A DNA stretch of 61,000 nt from Cristatella mucedo (Eukaryota; Bryozoa; Phylactolaemata; Cristatellidae): the NCBI GenBank assembly GCA_009760855.2, contig WPIO01000090.1, positions 684,001-745,000 of the forward strand, read 5' to 3'. Shown here one piece after another: positions 12,701-24,265 of the stretch. The translations under genes and the position numbers were made by a program. The notes beneath the pieces were generated by a model, which had not been told where the DNA came from, ran no database searches, and saw only the letters and a program-made list of their open reading frames with translations. Each line of letters starts with the position of its first letter. Position 1 is the first letter of the stretch.

Positions 12701-14578
12701 AATTACACGGGTCATTTTCTGGATCAGCTTATGTCATCAGGGATTTTCCATTTTAGCGTTTTGTAACTAGCGTGCTACTTTCTCGAATAATTAACCCAAT
12801 TAACTTTTGAAAAGAGTAATTCCTTCTAAGTAAAGCACAACTTGGGACTAAAAGTGAAAAAGTGAGTCACTTTGTCACGATAATTGTTGATTATGGTGAA
12901 GTTTTGAATGCTGCTTCGGAATCTGTAACTCCTTTAAAAATGGAACCAAAGAACGTGTAGTAACTTTTATTGATATTCTGAAAAACTTTGACTTGTAATA
13001 CAGAAAAATTTATATTCATTTAATAAAGGTGACATATAGATCATGGGAATTGTTATACAGCTTTTCCTTCATTTGAGCTTGACACTGATAAACGTTTAAT
13101 ATTGCTTCATTGACAGCGAATGTAAAATACCCGGTAAGTTGCTAAGCTCTCTGAGGGGTATATATTAATTTATACTGATATAAAAATTTGCTAACTTTTA
13201 ATAACGGTTCTACGAGGTACTCCCGTTTAATCAACAGGAACAGCAGGTGGTAGAATGGCCGGCTCAGCGGAAGTGGGGAGATTATTTTATTAGGTAGGCT
13301 GCAGCCAGAGAATGAACGGATCTGGAATAGAGTAGCCAAATCAGGAAGTCAATAACTTGCTTAATTTGCAGCCACTTCAAGTCAGAAAAACGCGACACGA
13401 AGGATCAACTGCTGCTCACTGCAGAAATGCGTAGCACCTGAGATTATTTTATTTTCCTAAATACCTAAATTCCCTAGTAGCGAGTTGTGCTGTTCCAATA
13501 ATTTATCTTGTGCGTTGGAGCAATAGCTACAGTGGATAGAAGCAGCCACTGGTCGACATTACTCTACAGTACCTTGCTAGATAGTGGCAACATTACCGGA
13601 GCATTCTTTCTCGATGTCCATGATCAGGATGCGAATGTTAAAAATGACTGAATACCAGGTGGTAATAAACAATGGAACCCATTTCGGTTATCATTCATTC
13701 AGCTGGCATTTTAGTGAAATTCTAGATACCACCACCACGGATGGTGGAATTCAGCTCATTGTCATCTTCTCCACTTTATTAGCCGGAACGCTTAAGAGTA
13801 ATCCGTTCGTACTTCATATCTTCGTTCTTACTGTCAGCTTTCTTACTTCGTTCGCACTGTCAGCTAAACTGCTGGGATCAGCGAACAGCCGATTCTACTA
13901 TAGACCATGCATATTTCTTCTCGACAATGCTCAATATCAGGATTCGGTGGCGGCCAAGAAATGGTTGCGGTTAAGTGGGTATCAAACTCTTCCTCTAGTT
14001 CGCTCATTTCAGGGTCGAGACTGCATCGGCTTGTCAGCATCGTTAAATGGTCGGCAGGTAGCAAGGGGACTCTTCAACGGAATCACAGGCCATAGCTATG
14101 CTCCCCCGGTACTCAGACCAGTTTTCTAAACAGTCTGAACGAAATTAAGCTGTGGCACACTAGTTACCACCCGAGGAAGTCCCAGGCTACAACTAACCTC
14201 CAATCCTGTTGCTTGCCTTTTTGGAATATCTACTCTGTAATCCTGCTGACTGTGACCTATCTGAGTTACCTGTTACTCAGACAGATGAAAATCGGCTGGA
14301 GGAGTCGGTTCTATGTCTATGTTCAATTATTCAATTTCTAAGGTTAGAGTCTGCAATAATTTAAGAAATCACACAACTGCCCGATTTGAGCTCACCCAGT
14401 TCTTTTTCATTCGACTTCACATATCGCTCTCTTATAAACTCTCTCTAAACTCTATATTTAGCTATTTCCTAATGATTTACGACAAGCTGACCACTGGCCC
14501 CTGTTTATTGTTTCGTGGACAGGGCTAAGGTTCCAGGTGGAAGTCTGTAGAAAGCAGATTTAACACCTTTGGCTGGAG
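12701..14578. other. Mostly unassigned sequence
   Basis: Contains the uncertain 181-codon frame; 12701-13580 shows nothing. The segment 13500-14500 is less AT-rich than its surroundings and could be an unrecognised retroelement. Confidence 0.45.
13584..14129 (+). CDS. 181-codon open frame, unknown, possibly spurious or retroelement-derived
   Basis: This is the longest open frame on the + strand outside the LINEs. The predicted protein has hydrophobic stretches near residues 55-95 and a C-terminal half without recognisable motifs. It opens with a non-ATG triplet; the first in-frame ATG is several codons inside. The opposite strand is also open at 13864-14064 and reads an acidic segment (MSELEEEF), so the real strand is unclear. 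It lies between the LINE-A copy at 10965 and the SINE-1 at 14579. Low-confidence coding. Confidence 0.2.
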   Translation: MATLPEHSFSMSMIRMRMLKMTEYQVVINNGTHFGYHSFSWHFSEILDTTTTDGGIQLIVIFSTLLAGTLKSNPFVLHIFVLTVSFLTSFALSAKLLGSANSRFYYRPCIFLLDNAQYQDSVAAKKWLRLSGYQTLPLVRSFQGRDCIGLSASLNGRQVARGLFNGITGHSYAPPVLRPVF

Positions 14579-14743
14579 AGCCGTAATGGCTCACTAGGTA
14601 AGGCGGTTGCTTCTCACGACCTCGACCGCAAGGTTGTGAGTTCGAATCCTGTGGTAGGCGTTACTTTATCGCCACTGCAAGCAGTGGTGATAGTCGTAAA
14701 GATTCTCTTGTTGCTATACAAAAAGAGGCTGTTAAACCAGCTA
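14579..14743 (+). mobile_element. SINE-1, best copy
   Basis: The tRNA-like head has an A-box-like ggctcactaggtaaggc and a B box gttcgaatcc at 14641-14650. It is followed by a small hairpin (cactgcaagcagtggtg), then a body ending aaaccagctagt and an AT tail. Length is about 165-185 bp. Internal RNA polymerase III boxes would drive it. Confidence 0.85.
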
Positions 14744-14744
14744 G

Positions 14745-14874
<130 letters not shown>

Positions 14875-15044
14875 GGCGGTTGCTCTAATCTCTGCCGAAA
14901 TTGTAAGCTGTTCACTGATCACATAAGTTAAGCCATCCCTCACACACACGGCCTGAAGTGAAACTCTTGCTATTCATTGTAGCTGTCATTCCAAGCTCGA
15001 GATGTATTTTAGTGTCTCTATTACTCCCCTTTCTAGTTTAGCCA

Positions 15045-15430
15045 TCGACATTGTTGGACTCTCAAACACTGAACAGAGCCAGGCTTGCTCCGAGACCTCC
15101 TCCACTGCCTTATATAGCTGTCCCATTCTTCATCTTGAGGATCGCTACTGATAGAACATTTTTCTCTGCATGTCCTAGACTGTGGAACTCTCCTCAACGG
15201 TTGTTAAGCAACGACAAATTCTCTTCGGCTGCAGACGACGGTTCTCTCTTTTTCAGGGCTCCTAAACTGCTACTTCACTGTTACTCACAACCTCAGCTGC
15301 TCTCCCGACTCTGCTATGCTTTCCACTTTCTTTTTGTTTTGTGAGATGAATTCCGTTGGCTCCCAAGTGAGTTCCGGATACAGCTTAGGCTGTGTGTGAG
15401 CTCAATAAAACTGTCCTGTCTAACTTCCAC
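15045..15430 (+). mobile_element. LINE-B 3' tail with polyadenylation signal
   Basis: Reads RTFFSACPRLWNSPQRLLSN, the typical last-domain motif of CR1/Jockey-type ORF2, then cagctgctctcccgactctg and an AATAAA at 15402. It shares this 3' part with 36765-37085 and 59070-59410 but not with LINE-A. An LTR-type origin for the last 60 bp cannot be excluded. Confidence 0.65.
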
Positions 15431-15599
15431 ATAGTTCTTGTTGTTTGGTGGATACACAGACGGGGAAGCATTAAATTAAGGATACATTGCAGGTAAAATT
15501 TAAAAGTGCCAAAGTTGCTGATTAAAATAACGATTACGACTTCTGGAAATTGATTACATTACTAAGCAGGCTGTCAGAATCAAATAGTCCGAGTGGGAA

Positions 15600-15960
15600 A
15601 TTCTTTAACCGAAATCTTCGGCTAAAGAGGTCGTAAAAAGATATCCCTTAAATGTCTACATCCAAGGGGGTTACTAGTTACTTTTTCCTGGAGTTCATAT
15701 CACAATCAGAAAGGCAACTAGTCTCTGGACCCCATTTACAATGACCTGGTCCTGAGATACATAGATCTGTCACACCCAATGTAGAAATAACCTCTTAAAT
15801 GTGTAATAAGTTTCAAGTCACATACATCACTAAAAAAGGCTTTAGTCATGATGTGAATCAAGAAAGCAACAATGGACCAAAAGAACTTGAGCAACTTCGG
15901 CCCAAACCCTCTCCTGGAGTCATCTCTGTGGTGGCAGTGTCTGCTTAGAATCGGCTCCCT
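15600..15960 (+). mobile_element. LINE-A 5' RT fragment
   Basis: Matches the LINE-A segment VTSYFFLEF-SQSERQLVS...DPIYNDLVLRYIDLS and the ENLSNFGP text at 15885. Confidence 0.7.
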
Positions 15961-17826
15961 CCTGTCAGTTTATAACTTCGATGGCTACATTCAAGGAGGT
16001 CGATGGGTTTTAGAAGTTTATTCTCCGAAGAAGAAACGGAAAAAGAGACGTTAGGCAGAGTGGGCGAAAGGCCTATTCGAGCGTTACCCTATTTTTCAAA
16101 ACATTATTTTACACACAGGCCAGTTTAAAGCAATCGTTTCAGTCGTACTCAACAATGCAGTGATTATCAAATATAATTGTGAGCTATTTTGAAACTTGTA
16201 GCCGTCAGTAATAAGAAAGGTAGTATAGATAGTTTTTATTCATGTGGAATATTACCAGTTGAGTAAGTTCGCAGCCAACGTCACTCGACCACATTTTTTC
16301 ATTCAGCTGCACTTTGTCATCACCAATTAATACCAAATCATACTTATCTGGCTAAACCCAGATCTCATTCAAGCTACTGTGTGAGTCCACCTCTTCCTCC
16401 TCTAAAATAACCTGTGAATCGCGAAACCTCTAGACCCTTGACTATGATGCAGTCCGACCGAAAATATCTGTTTCACCTCTGCTGTTCAGTCCTTCCTCTG
16501 ATCTGTAGTCATTGGTAAATAGCTACAACACGAACCTAGCTGACACGCTCGACGAGTTTTCACCTCTGACAAGGCGCACCCCCTGGCCCAGTCGGCCGAT
16601 GTTTTACCAAAGACATTAAACCAGCCAGGTCTACTAAGCGAAAGCTAGACAATGCATACACAAGAACTAGACAGACTGTTCATAGACGGGTGTATGAAGG
16701 CTACTGTAGGTCTCACCAATCGATCCTAGCAAATGCCAAGTGTTGCTTCTATTGAAAAATTGTTGAATCACAGATGCTCAATCCAAAAATGCTGATGTTG
16801 ACGATGAATCATCTCCTCAACCACTCCCAGGTTAGCTCCTTACCTGATGATCCTTGTATTGACCTGGCCGATTCCTTCTCTCGACTGTTTGTGCCGAAGA
16901 TAGACCAGATCAGTGATTCAATCCCTGCAATGACAACAGCTCCACTATAATGCTGGTCCCCAATTCCTGGCAGCATCTAAATGTCTATATTTAGGCAGGT
17001 CACTAATGACCTAGTCCGGAAGTTTGTATCCCAATCAAAGAAGACAACAAGTCCTCTGGACCCTATTCCCACTGTCCTGGTCCTAAGTTACATTGATCTG
17101 CTGCTGCCATGCATAAGTAACATAATTAATATGTCATTAGACTCGGGTCGTGTTCCAGTACCTTTCAAAAAAGCTCTAGTCAGGCCGCTTCTTATGAAAC
17201 TGACACTAGACCATGAGAACTTAAGCAACTACCGCCCAGTCTCCCTTCCACCATTCCATCTAAAGACACTGGAAAGCGTCCTTGCAGACCAGCTAAACTT
17301 GTATATCAAAACCTCACACTTTACAAGTAAGTTCCAGTCTGGCTTTAGAGATAATCACTCCACTGAGTCAGCATTTCTTAGGGTATAAAACGACCCACTT
17401 AGGGATGCAGACATGAGTAGAGTGTCTCAGCTTATTTTGCTCGATCTTTCAACCGCTTTTGATACTATCGATCGAAAATTTCGACTAGAGCTCCTCTCAT
17501 CTGGTCTGGTCTATAGTGATTCAGGTCATATCTCAGTGGGAGACTCCAGAGTATTGACGTCAATGGACAAAGATCATCTGAAGTACCTCCGAAATATGGA
17601 GCACCTCAGGGCTCCGTGCTAGGTCCGGTTTTTTCACAGTTTATACTCTCCCTCTTGCTGATGTGATTGCCAAGCGCAATCTAGGCTTTCACTTATACGT
17701 GAATGACACTCAGTCGTACCTTTGCTTTGATCCCTCCCAGCCTTCGAGCACCTCAATTTCTCTAAACTCACTTGCTGCATGCATTGATGACAGCAAATTT
17801 TCCGAAACTCAATACATAGTCTGAAT

Positions 17827-18040
17827 TGTTGTCGCGAATGGCACATAATGCAAGCCGACGTGTAGCACCACCAGTTTATTCCACCTCCACACGGAGAAAG
17901 GCGAAGCACAACTCCCCTCGCCCCACTTGACCTCGGGAGTTCCTCGACTCCCTTTGCAAAACAAACACTAATAGCTCGTCCGGGCTGCTTACCACATCGA
18001 GTGTCACAGCTCACTAATACAGAGATCAGGGGCGGTGTCA
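17827..18040. mobile_element. Probable solo LTR inside a LINE-A copy
   Basis: LINE-A similarity is interrupted here. The inserted 214 bp begins TGTTGTCGCG and ends GGTGTCA. It shares agcaccaccagtttattcc with agcaacaccaccagtttatcc of the LTRs at 48169 and 49555. Flanking tgaat and taaat could be a worn target duplication. Limits are approximate. Confidence 0.5.
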
Positions 18041-18954
18041 TAAATTAAATAAAACCACAAAATGACGATAAAACTAACTAACTAGCCACGGCCAAACCCA
18101 CTATTATTCACAAATTGGAAAGGCTTACACTCATATTGGCTCTGGCAGTATATCCAGTTCAATCAGCTTGAAGTCTAGGCGCCAAATTCCGAAGGGACCT
18201 CTTGATAGACGACCATGTCAGCACCACAGTCAAATCTGCCTATTTCAGCTTCATAACATTGCTAAAACTCGGGCTTGTTAAGATAAGGATACCACGTCCA
18301 AGTTGGTCCATGCATGAGTGACATCCAATCCCAACTTCTGCAGTTCACTGCTTATTGGCGTACCGACATGTGCGATCAGGCGATTGCAGCTGGTGCAAAA
18401 CCCTGTGGCTAGTCTTGTCTGTCGTGCACTGCGAAGTTGCCACATTACTCTACTTCTCGCTGACCTGCACTGGCTAAGCAATTGATTGACTTCAAGGTTT
18501 TGTCGTTCACCTTTAGGTCACTTCATTCGTTGACTCCAGCCAATCTCTCAGATATACTTCCCCATAAGGCCAAGCATCATACCACCCTCTTTTCGGAATT
18601 CAACAGTCTACTAATTCCCCATACAAACCTGAAATCCTTAGAGAACGTGCATTTAGTTCCTATGGTCCCAAAGCCTGGATCTCCTCTCCCGACCTGCGTC
18701 AGAATATTCCCTGACCTGACCACATTTAAAAGGAACTTAAAACACACCTATCTAGGACTACATTTAGTGGGTCCCTGTGAATCGTCCTTGATGTGCTTAA
18801 GCTAGCTTACACTGTGCACACTGCCACTAACCACATTTGCATACCATCCTGTGCATGTCACCCTTAACCATGGTATTCATTTGTTTGTATATCAAGCTTG
18901 CTTTTACTCACCGTTCAATTGCATTTTCCTTTGCAGCAAATGCAAAGCGCCTAG

Positions 18955-18976
18955 AGAGAGAGAGAGAGAGAGAGAA
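18955..18976. repeat. (GA)n run inside a LINE-A 3' tail
   Basis: The agagagattgag segment of the LINE-A tail hairpin has expanded here to about eleven GA units. Confidence 0.85.
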
Positions 18977-19029
18977 AAATTAGGTTATCCGAGGGCGCTC
19001 TATCAAGTGCACTATTATTATTATAAAAT

Positions 19030-19900
19030 GCATAATAGTATATAACAGGAAGTCTAAATTAAACTATTAAAACGTATTCTAGGTTAGCAAGCTGGCAAAG
19101 AAAGCTTGGTGTGGATATAGTATTTCCACTTGCTGGGCTTGAACATCAGTTCTTAGCATCATTGTATCTTTATATCAGTGTATACATTTCAGACAGAGAG
19201 TTTAGATACGATATCCTCTATAGGTAGTGGGCCCAATTATAACCTCATTTAATGAATACATTTGCATACGCCAATAGGTATAATTACACTAATTTAGCCA
19301 ACAGTTATATTAACTGTGACCTCGGTCTGACCGAACTGGCTAATAACTGGGCAGCAATATGTCTGAGTCAGATGTTGGACAACTACTATCTGTCAGAGAG
19401 TATATACTTCATGAGTCCCCTGGTTATTTCATGACTCAGTATGATCGTTGTAGACTTAGTGAAGCTCCATTGCACTCAGCTTGTTTATTTGTAGCTAGCG
19501 TTAATGAGTGAAAATAGCCTTCTTGGGTAAACTGAACTTGAGCTAAAGTAAGGACAAACATCTCGACTGCTATTCCGGCCTTAGTTGGCTTTCCGAATAG
19601 ATGATGGGTTCGAATAACAAGAGTGACGAGGCTTCTGGCCTAAGATTGTATGCATATTGGATCAATAATTAGATCTAATATGTACTCAGATATTGGAAAA
19701 CTCGGGTAAAACTCACCCATGTGGCAAGTAAAGCCATGATTTTAAAAATCGAAAGCTATTCGAGCCAATTCACAGTTCATTTTCAATCTGGAAATAATAA
19801 ATACTATTAGATCCGAATAAAGTGTTTTGCTAAGAAATTCCAATAGTGATTCAGCCACTACGATATCTTGTAGCTACTGTAACAGTCGCACAAAAAAATT
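19030..19900. other. No gene recognised
   Basis: Unique-looking AT-rich DNA between two LINE-A copies. Confidence 0.55.
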
Positions 19901-19904
19901 AATC

Positions 19905-20420
19905 ACGTTTAGGTCCCTTCGTTGTTGGGCTCCAGCCTATCCATCAGATCTACTGCCTAACCGGGCAAAGCAATTACTACACGTTTTCGGACTCTATAAG
20001 TGAACCAATTCTATTTGAAACCTTAAATTCTTCAGATACTATGCGTTTAGTGAGTTGTTAGGCTCCCAAAGCTAGGAACTAACTCCCGACTTGCCTAAGG
20101 ACATGTTCTGACTCAATCGCATTAAAAAAAATCTAAAGACTCACCTATTTATTCCGCCGTTTATTGGGTCCCTGTTATTTGTTCTTCTTCTGCTTATGCA
20201 TGCTAAGATAGTCTCAATGCTACCACTAACCTTGGTACATGCTGACTCTGTGCACGTTAACCCCAACTATGTTATAATTGTGGTTTATTGAATGTGCTAC
20301 AACTAGCCATTCAGCCGTGTTTTCTTTGGATTATATGTGAATCGCCTAGAAATAAATTGAGTTCTGTGAATCGGATTTATAAATTTTGTTAGTAAAGACA
20401 TCCCTATTACTATTAATAAT
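19905..20420 (+). mobile_element. LINE-A 3' fragment
   Basis: Starts at the text for TFRSLRCWAPAYP and continues to the tail hairpin gaatcgcctagaaataaatt at 20340. Confidence 0.8.
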
Positions 20421-20909
20421 GAGAGGGACAGTCGGTGTCGGCAGTCCTACTAGATGAGTCACCACTTTAAATCGTACATATTTATGATTGTTCACTAAGC
20501 AGTTCAAAGAAAGTCATTGTATCAACCCGAAAGCCACCCAATTGTACTGCAGCTCCCACACAAATTTAGGCTATTGATTCCTTTTATGCTCAAGAATTTC
20601 ACGCGATTGTTCTTGTTTTTATAAATTGCAAGACAATTCTTGCTTCGGGTTCAGTGTTAATTATTAGAAATGGAACTCAAGGAATAAACAAATTTGATGA
20701 TAGGAACCATACTCAATGAGGAATATGTTTTAAATGCTTTTAATTTTCGTCAGTTTTGAAAATTGAAAATATAATGAACCTGTAGGCCAAAAGCTTCTAG
20801 TGGCCGTTCGTTCATCAGTAAATTCTGCAGCTACTACCGAGTCCATGATTAATTATAAGAGCTAAACTATCCCAAGCTCTAAGCTAATCAAGCCACTCAT
20901 TATTGCATA

Positions 20910-20930
20910 ATAAAATAAAATAAAATAAAA
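20910..20930. repeat. (AAATA)n short tandem repeat
   Basis: Four ataaa units in a row within an A-rich stretch. Confidence 0.7.
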
Positions 20931-21059
20931 GATATAGTAATATTGGTAGTACTGAAATAACCAGTCTCAATTTTTTACTGAGATATATACAAAATTCATT
21001 CAGATAACTGTAGTTTCCCCCTAGAGAACCTGTAGCCCCATGTGAGTCGCATGCAACCC

Positions 21060-21320
21060 AACCGGTGAGCAACTAAAGCTGTGAGCAACTCAACAGGCGA
21101 GCAAAGCTTCCGGCAAGCTATGCTTAGGGCGAGCTTGGCTTCCTGTGGGCATCATATTCACCGTGCATCGCATTCCGCCTGCATCACTTTCTGACTGCAT
21201 TGTATTCCTCCTGCATCGCATTCCGCCTGCATCTCATCCGGCATTAATCCCATACGGCATGCAACGTATCCGGCATGCAATGTATCCTGCAGCAATGTAT
21301 CCACATGGTGTACCGGAACG
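21060..21320. repeat. Degenerate minisatellite
   Basis: Two linked sets of units. The first, 21060-21135, varies on gcgagcaa/gtgagcaact. The second, 21160-21310, varies on gcatcgcattccgcct and gcatgcaatgtatcctgc with a period of about 15-20 bp. Locally richer in G and C than its surroundings. Function unknown. Confidence 0.65.
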
Positions 21321-21529
21321 GACTTGAAAGGTCTACTGATGCCAATTGAAGGTGGCGATGATAGTTGCCCATCCATTGGACGATTAATGGTGGAATATAG
21401 GCAAAGGTAAATTTATCAAACCTTTAGTTCCAGGTGTTTATTGCATAGGAGTAGCTTGCGATCAATATTTTTTTCTACCTGCAACCCACAAGCAAGTAGA
21501 GGAAAAATCACAGGGATCCCATAAATGCT

Positions 21530-22215
21530 GTTTTAAATTATGTGTCTTTTAGTTCTTTCTAAATGCCGTCAAGTCATGGGGTGCCGTAATGCAAGTCGGA
21601 GTGGGTTCGAGACTTTGGAAGCATGCAAAATAAAGGCACGATCACCAAAGAATTGGAGTTATGTACGAGGTATTTTGAAACACTTAGATTCCGAAAAGAG
21701 GGTAGTACGATACTTGGCGTGGTGTGGGAGTAGATCTTAGAGATATGATGAAGCCAAGACTGAAGGGACGTAAAAGTGATTGACTAAACCTTGAAGTTGA
21801 TCCGTTGCTTGACTGGAAGCCAGTTCAGGTCGGTAAGAAGTGTTAAGATAGGGTCACTGGAATGCTCACGAATAAAAGCCTAGCTGCAGAGTTTAGCACC
21901 AGCTATGAGTGCCTGATTGAACATGCCTGCAGGCCAGCCAGCAGTGAGGTACAGAAGTCAAGACGAGATGTCACAAATGCATGGACCAACTTAGACGTGC
22001 ATTCATTATCTAAAGAAGCCCAAGTTTTAGCAATGCCATGCACCTGAAAATATGCCGAATTGATTGTGGAGCTGATGTGGTTGTCTAAAGAAACGTCAAT
22101 TTGGAACATGGCACTCAGATTTCTTGCAGGTTCAGCAGGAGATGTGTTGGAGTGCCGATCTTGAGTGTTACGTATCTAATTTCTGAATCGCACTTGGTTT
22201 GCTCGTAACTAGTAA
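21530..22215 (-). mobile_element. LINE-A fragment
   Basis: Minus strand. Reads the ARNLxVIFQIDVSLDNHISS stretch at 22000-22110 and the C-terminal domain back to 21540. Confidence 0.85.
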
Positions 22216-22241
22216 GTTAATTTTATTATCATTTAATATAG

Positions 22242-22310
22242 GAGAATTGGCTGCAGTTCACGCACTGAATGAAATTGATGGTTCTACAGAAACTACTCAG
22301 GGCTATAATG
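22242..22310 (+). CDS. Candidate 69-bp symmetric exon, gene unknown
   Basis: Flanked by tttaatatag and gtaaat, this stretch is open in the phase 1-1 reading ELAAVHALNEIDGSTETTQG then YN. It does not match the surrounding LINE fragments. Both flanks are LINE-A, so it may be a stranded exon of a host gene or an exon-like coincidence. No family recognised. Confidence 0.25.
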
Positions 22311-22429
22311 GTAAATGCACTTAACTTAGTATCCCCATCTCTTTGGAGTTACAATCGGAGAGTATGAATCTTTTTTAAGCTTTTTTATTCATACGTACAT
22401 CTCTTGTTTCTAGCCGCATATCATGCCAA

Positions 22430-22795
22430 TTAAAGTGATTTCATTAATGAATGTGCAAATGAAACTCAGTTGTACCCTGGCCTTCTGCCTTCTTAACCCT
22501 CAAGCACGTAAAATTCTCAATTCCCTTGCAGAATGCTTTGGTAGCAATCACGCATGGATGGCAGTCAAACTTTTTAAATTCAATGATGATTAAACTAACT
22601 TAATGGTTATGGGCAAGCCAAGAGTTATTCTAAAATGGGAAAGGTTAACGCTCACAATCACCTTTGTTAGTATGTATACTGTTAAATCTACAAGGTTTTG
22701 TGTTCGGTTTCAAAGTAACTTTTCGTCAAACGTCCATAACGACAGCTCCTCAGTCAATTAATTCTACCGTTAGCAGCATACGATTACTTCATTTG
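22430..22795 (+). mobile_element. LINE-A RT fragment
   Basis: Begins after the catalytic motif (TQLYPGLLPS text at 22465) and covers KFNDD-TNLMVMGKP at 22577-22622 and VKSTRFCVRFQSNFSSN. Confidence 0.75.
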
Positions 22796-22809
22796 TATTT
22801 GCTTAGAAA

Positions 22810-23236
22810 GTGATTCTACATCAAAACCGGTCCAACCATTTCTCTCATCAATCTCTGCTTCAGTATATGACTTTTTTCTGGCCTGTTCAGGTGCTTCAGC
22901 AGGTGCACCACTTAGCTGCTAGGATTAGAGATCTCATTCAATCTGCAGTATGTGCCCACATCTTCCTCAAAAGAAATCTGCGAATCGCGAAACTTCAAGA
23001 CCCTTGCACATCCATGCTGTCCGTGCGAGAATCTCTGCTTCACCTCTGCAGCTCACTCCTCCCTCTGGTCTATCATTATTGGTAGATAGCTACAACACCA
23101 CACTAGCTGACAAGCTCAAAGAGTTTGCACATTCGACTAAGTACACTGTGCACCCTCCCACAGACGGCCTCTGGTTTACCACAGACATTAAACTAGCAAG
23201 GTCTACTAAACAAAAGCTTGAAAAAGCATACACAAG
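22810..23236 (+). mobile_element. LINE-A fragment upstream of the RT
   Basis: Carries PLVDSYNTTLADKLKEF and HSTKYTVHPPTDGLWFTTDI (23060-23200), the segment between endonuclease and RT. The same text occurs on the minus strand at 53625-53900. It shows the family had a full-length ORF2. Confidence 0.85.
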
Positions 23237-23965
23237 ATAATAATAATAATGTACTTGATAAAACACCCTCAGATAAATTAATCTCTTTCCATGCGCTTTA
23301 CATTTGCTGGAAAGGAAAATGCAATTAAATGGTAAGTAACAACATGCTTATAAAACAAATAAAAGGAATAACATGGTTAGGGGTGACATGCACAGGGTCA
23401 GTGTGCAAAGGTGGTTAGTGGCAGCATACACAGTGTCAGCACTCATAAGCACGTGTAGGACGAATCACAGGGACCCACTAAACGGTGTCCTAAATAGGTG
23501 TGTTTTTAAGTTCCTTTAAAATGTGGTCTGGTCAGGGGTTGTTCTGACGCAGGTCGTGAGGGAGTTCCAGGCTTTGGGAGCATACGAACTAAACTCACGG
23601 TCTCCAAAGGATTTGAGGTTTCTACGAGGTATTTCTAGACTATTGCATTCCGAAATACGGGTGGTACGATGCTTGGCCTTATGGGGAAGTATGTCGGAGA
23701 GATAGGCTGGAGCAATAGAATGAAAGGACCTAAAAGGGAGCAGCGAAACCTTAAATTCAATCCGTTGCTTGACTGGTTGCCAGTGCAGGTCAGCGAGAAG
23801 TGGAGTAATGTGGCAACTGCGATGCTCACAACAGACAAGCCTAGCTGCAGAGTTTTGCACCAGCTGCAATCGCCTGATCGCACATGCAGGTAGGCCAGAA
23901 AGCAGTGAGTTGCAGAAGTCGAGACGAGATGTCACGACTGCGTGAACAAACTTAGATGCGGTATA
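23237..23965 (-). mobile_element. LINE-A 3' copy
   Basis: Its 3' tail (ttattattattatc complement) starts at 23237, followed by the hairpin and an almost open C-terminal frame (SKFVHAVVTSRLDFCNSLLS, 23890-23960). Meets a plus copy end to end at 23965. Confidence 0.9.
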
Positions 23966-24265
23966 CCTCCTACAAACCTTAAATCCCTTGGAGATCATGC
24001 ATTTAGTTTGCAAGCTCCTAAGGCTTGGAACTCCCTCCCGACCTGCGTCAGAACATCCCCTGACTTGACCACATTTTAAAGGAACTTAAAAACACACCTA
24101 TTTAGGACAGCCTTTAGGGGGTCACTGTGATTCGTCCTTCAAGTGCCTATGTGTGCTGACACTCTGCATGCTGCCAATAACCACATTTGCATGCCGACCC
24201 TGTGCATGTCACCCCTAACCACGTTATTCATTTTGTTTGTTTTTGAAGCTTGATTTTACTTACCA
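23966..24265 (+). mobile_element. LINE-A 3' fragment
   Basis: Reads TNLKSLGDHAFSLQAPKAWN then the 3' UTR; the tail is cut off at about 24265. Confidence 0.85.

Larger units (their letters stand above)
16395..19025 (+). mobile_element. LINE-A, longest plus copy
   Basis: Includes the linker before RT (LADTLDEFSPLTRRTPW region 16535-16600), RT fingers (DPIPTVLVLSYIDLLLP, 17060), motif A LLDLSTAFDTIDR (17442), a degraded motif B/C region, the C-terminal domain (18480-18740) and the 3' hairpin with tail (18950-19025). Broken by frameshifts and the LTR-like insertion at 17827. Confidence 0.85.

Noticed and set aside
13864-14064. Minus-strand retroviral-type integrase fragment
   Set aside because: The acidic MSELEEEF stretch suggested a polyprotein end, but no catalytic or zinc-binding motif could be found.
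14579-14650. Functional tRNA gene
   Set aside because: A and B boxes are present, but no proper acceptor stem or anticodon arm, and the same unit with a 100-bp body recurs four times, so it is a SINE.
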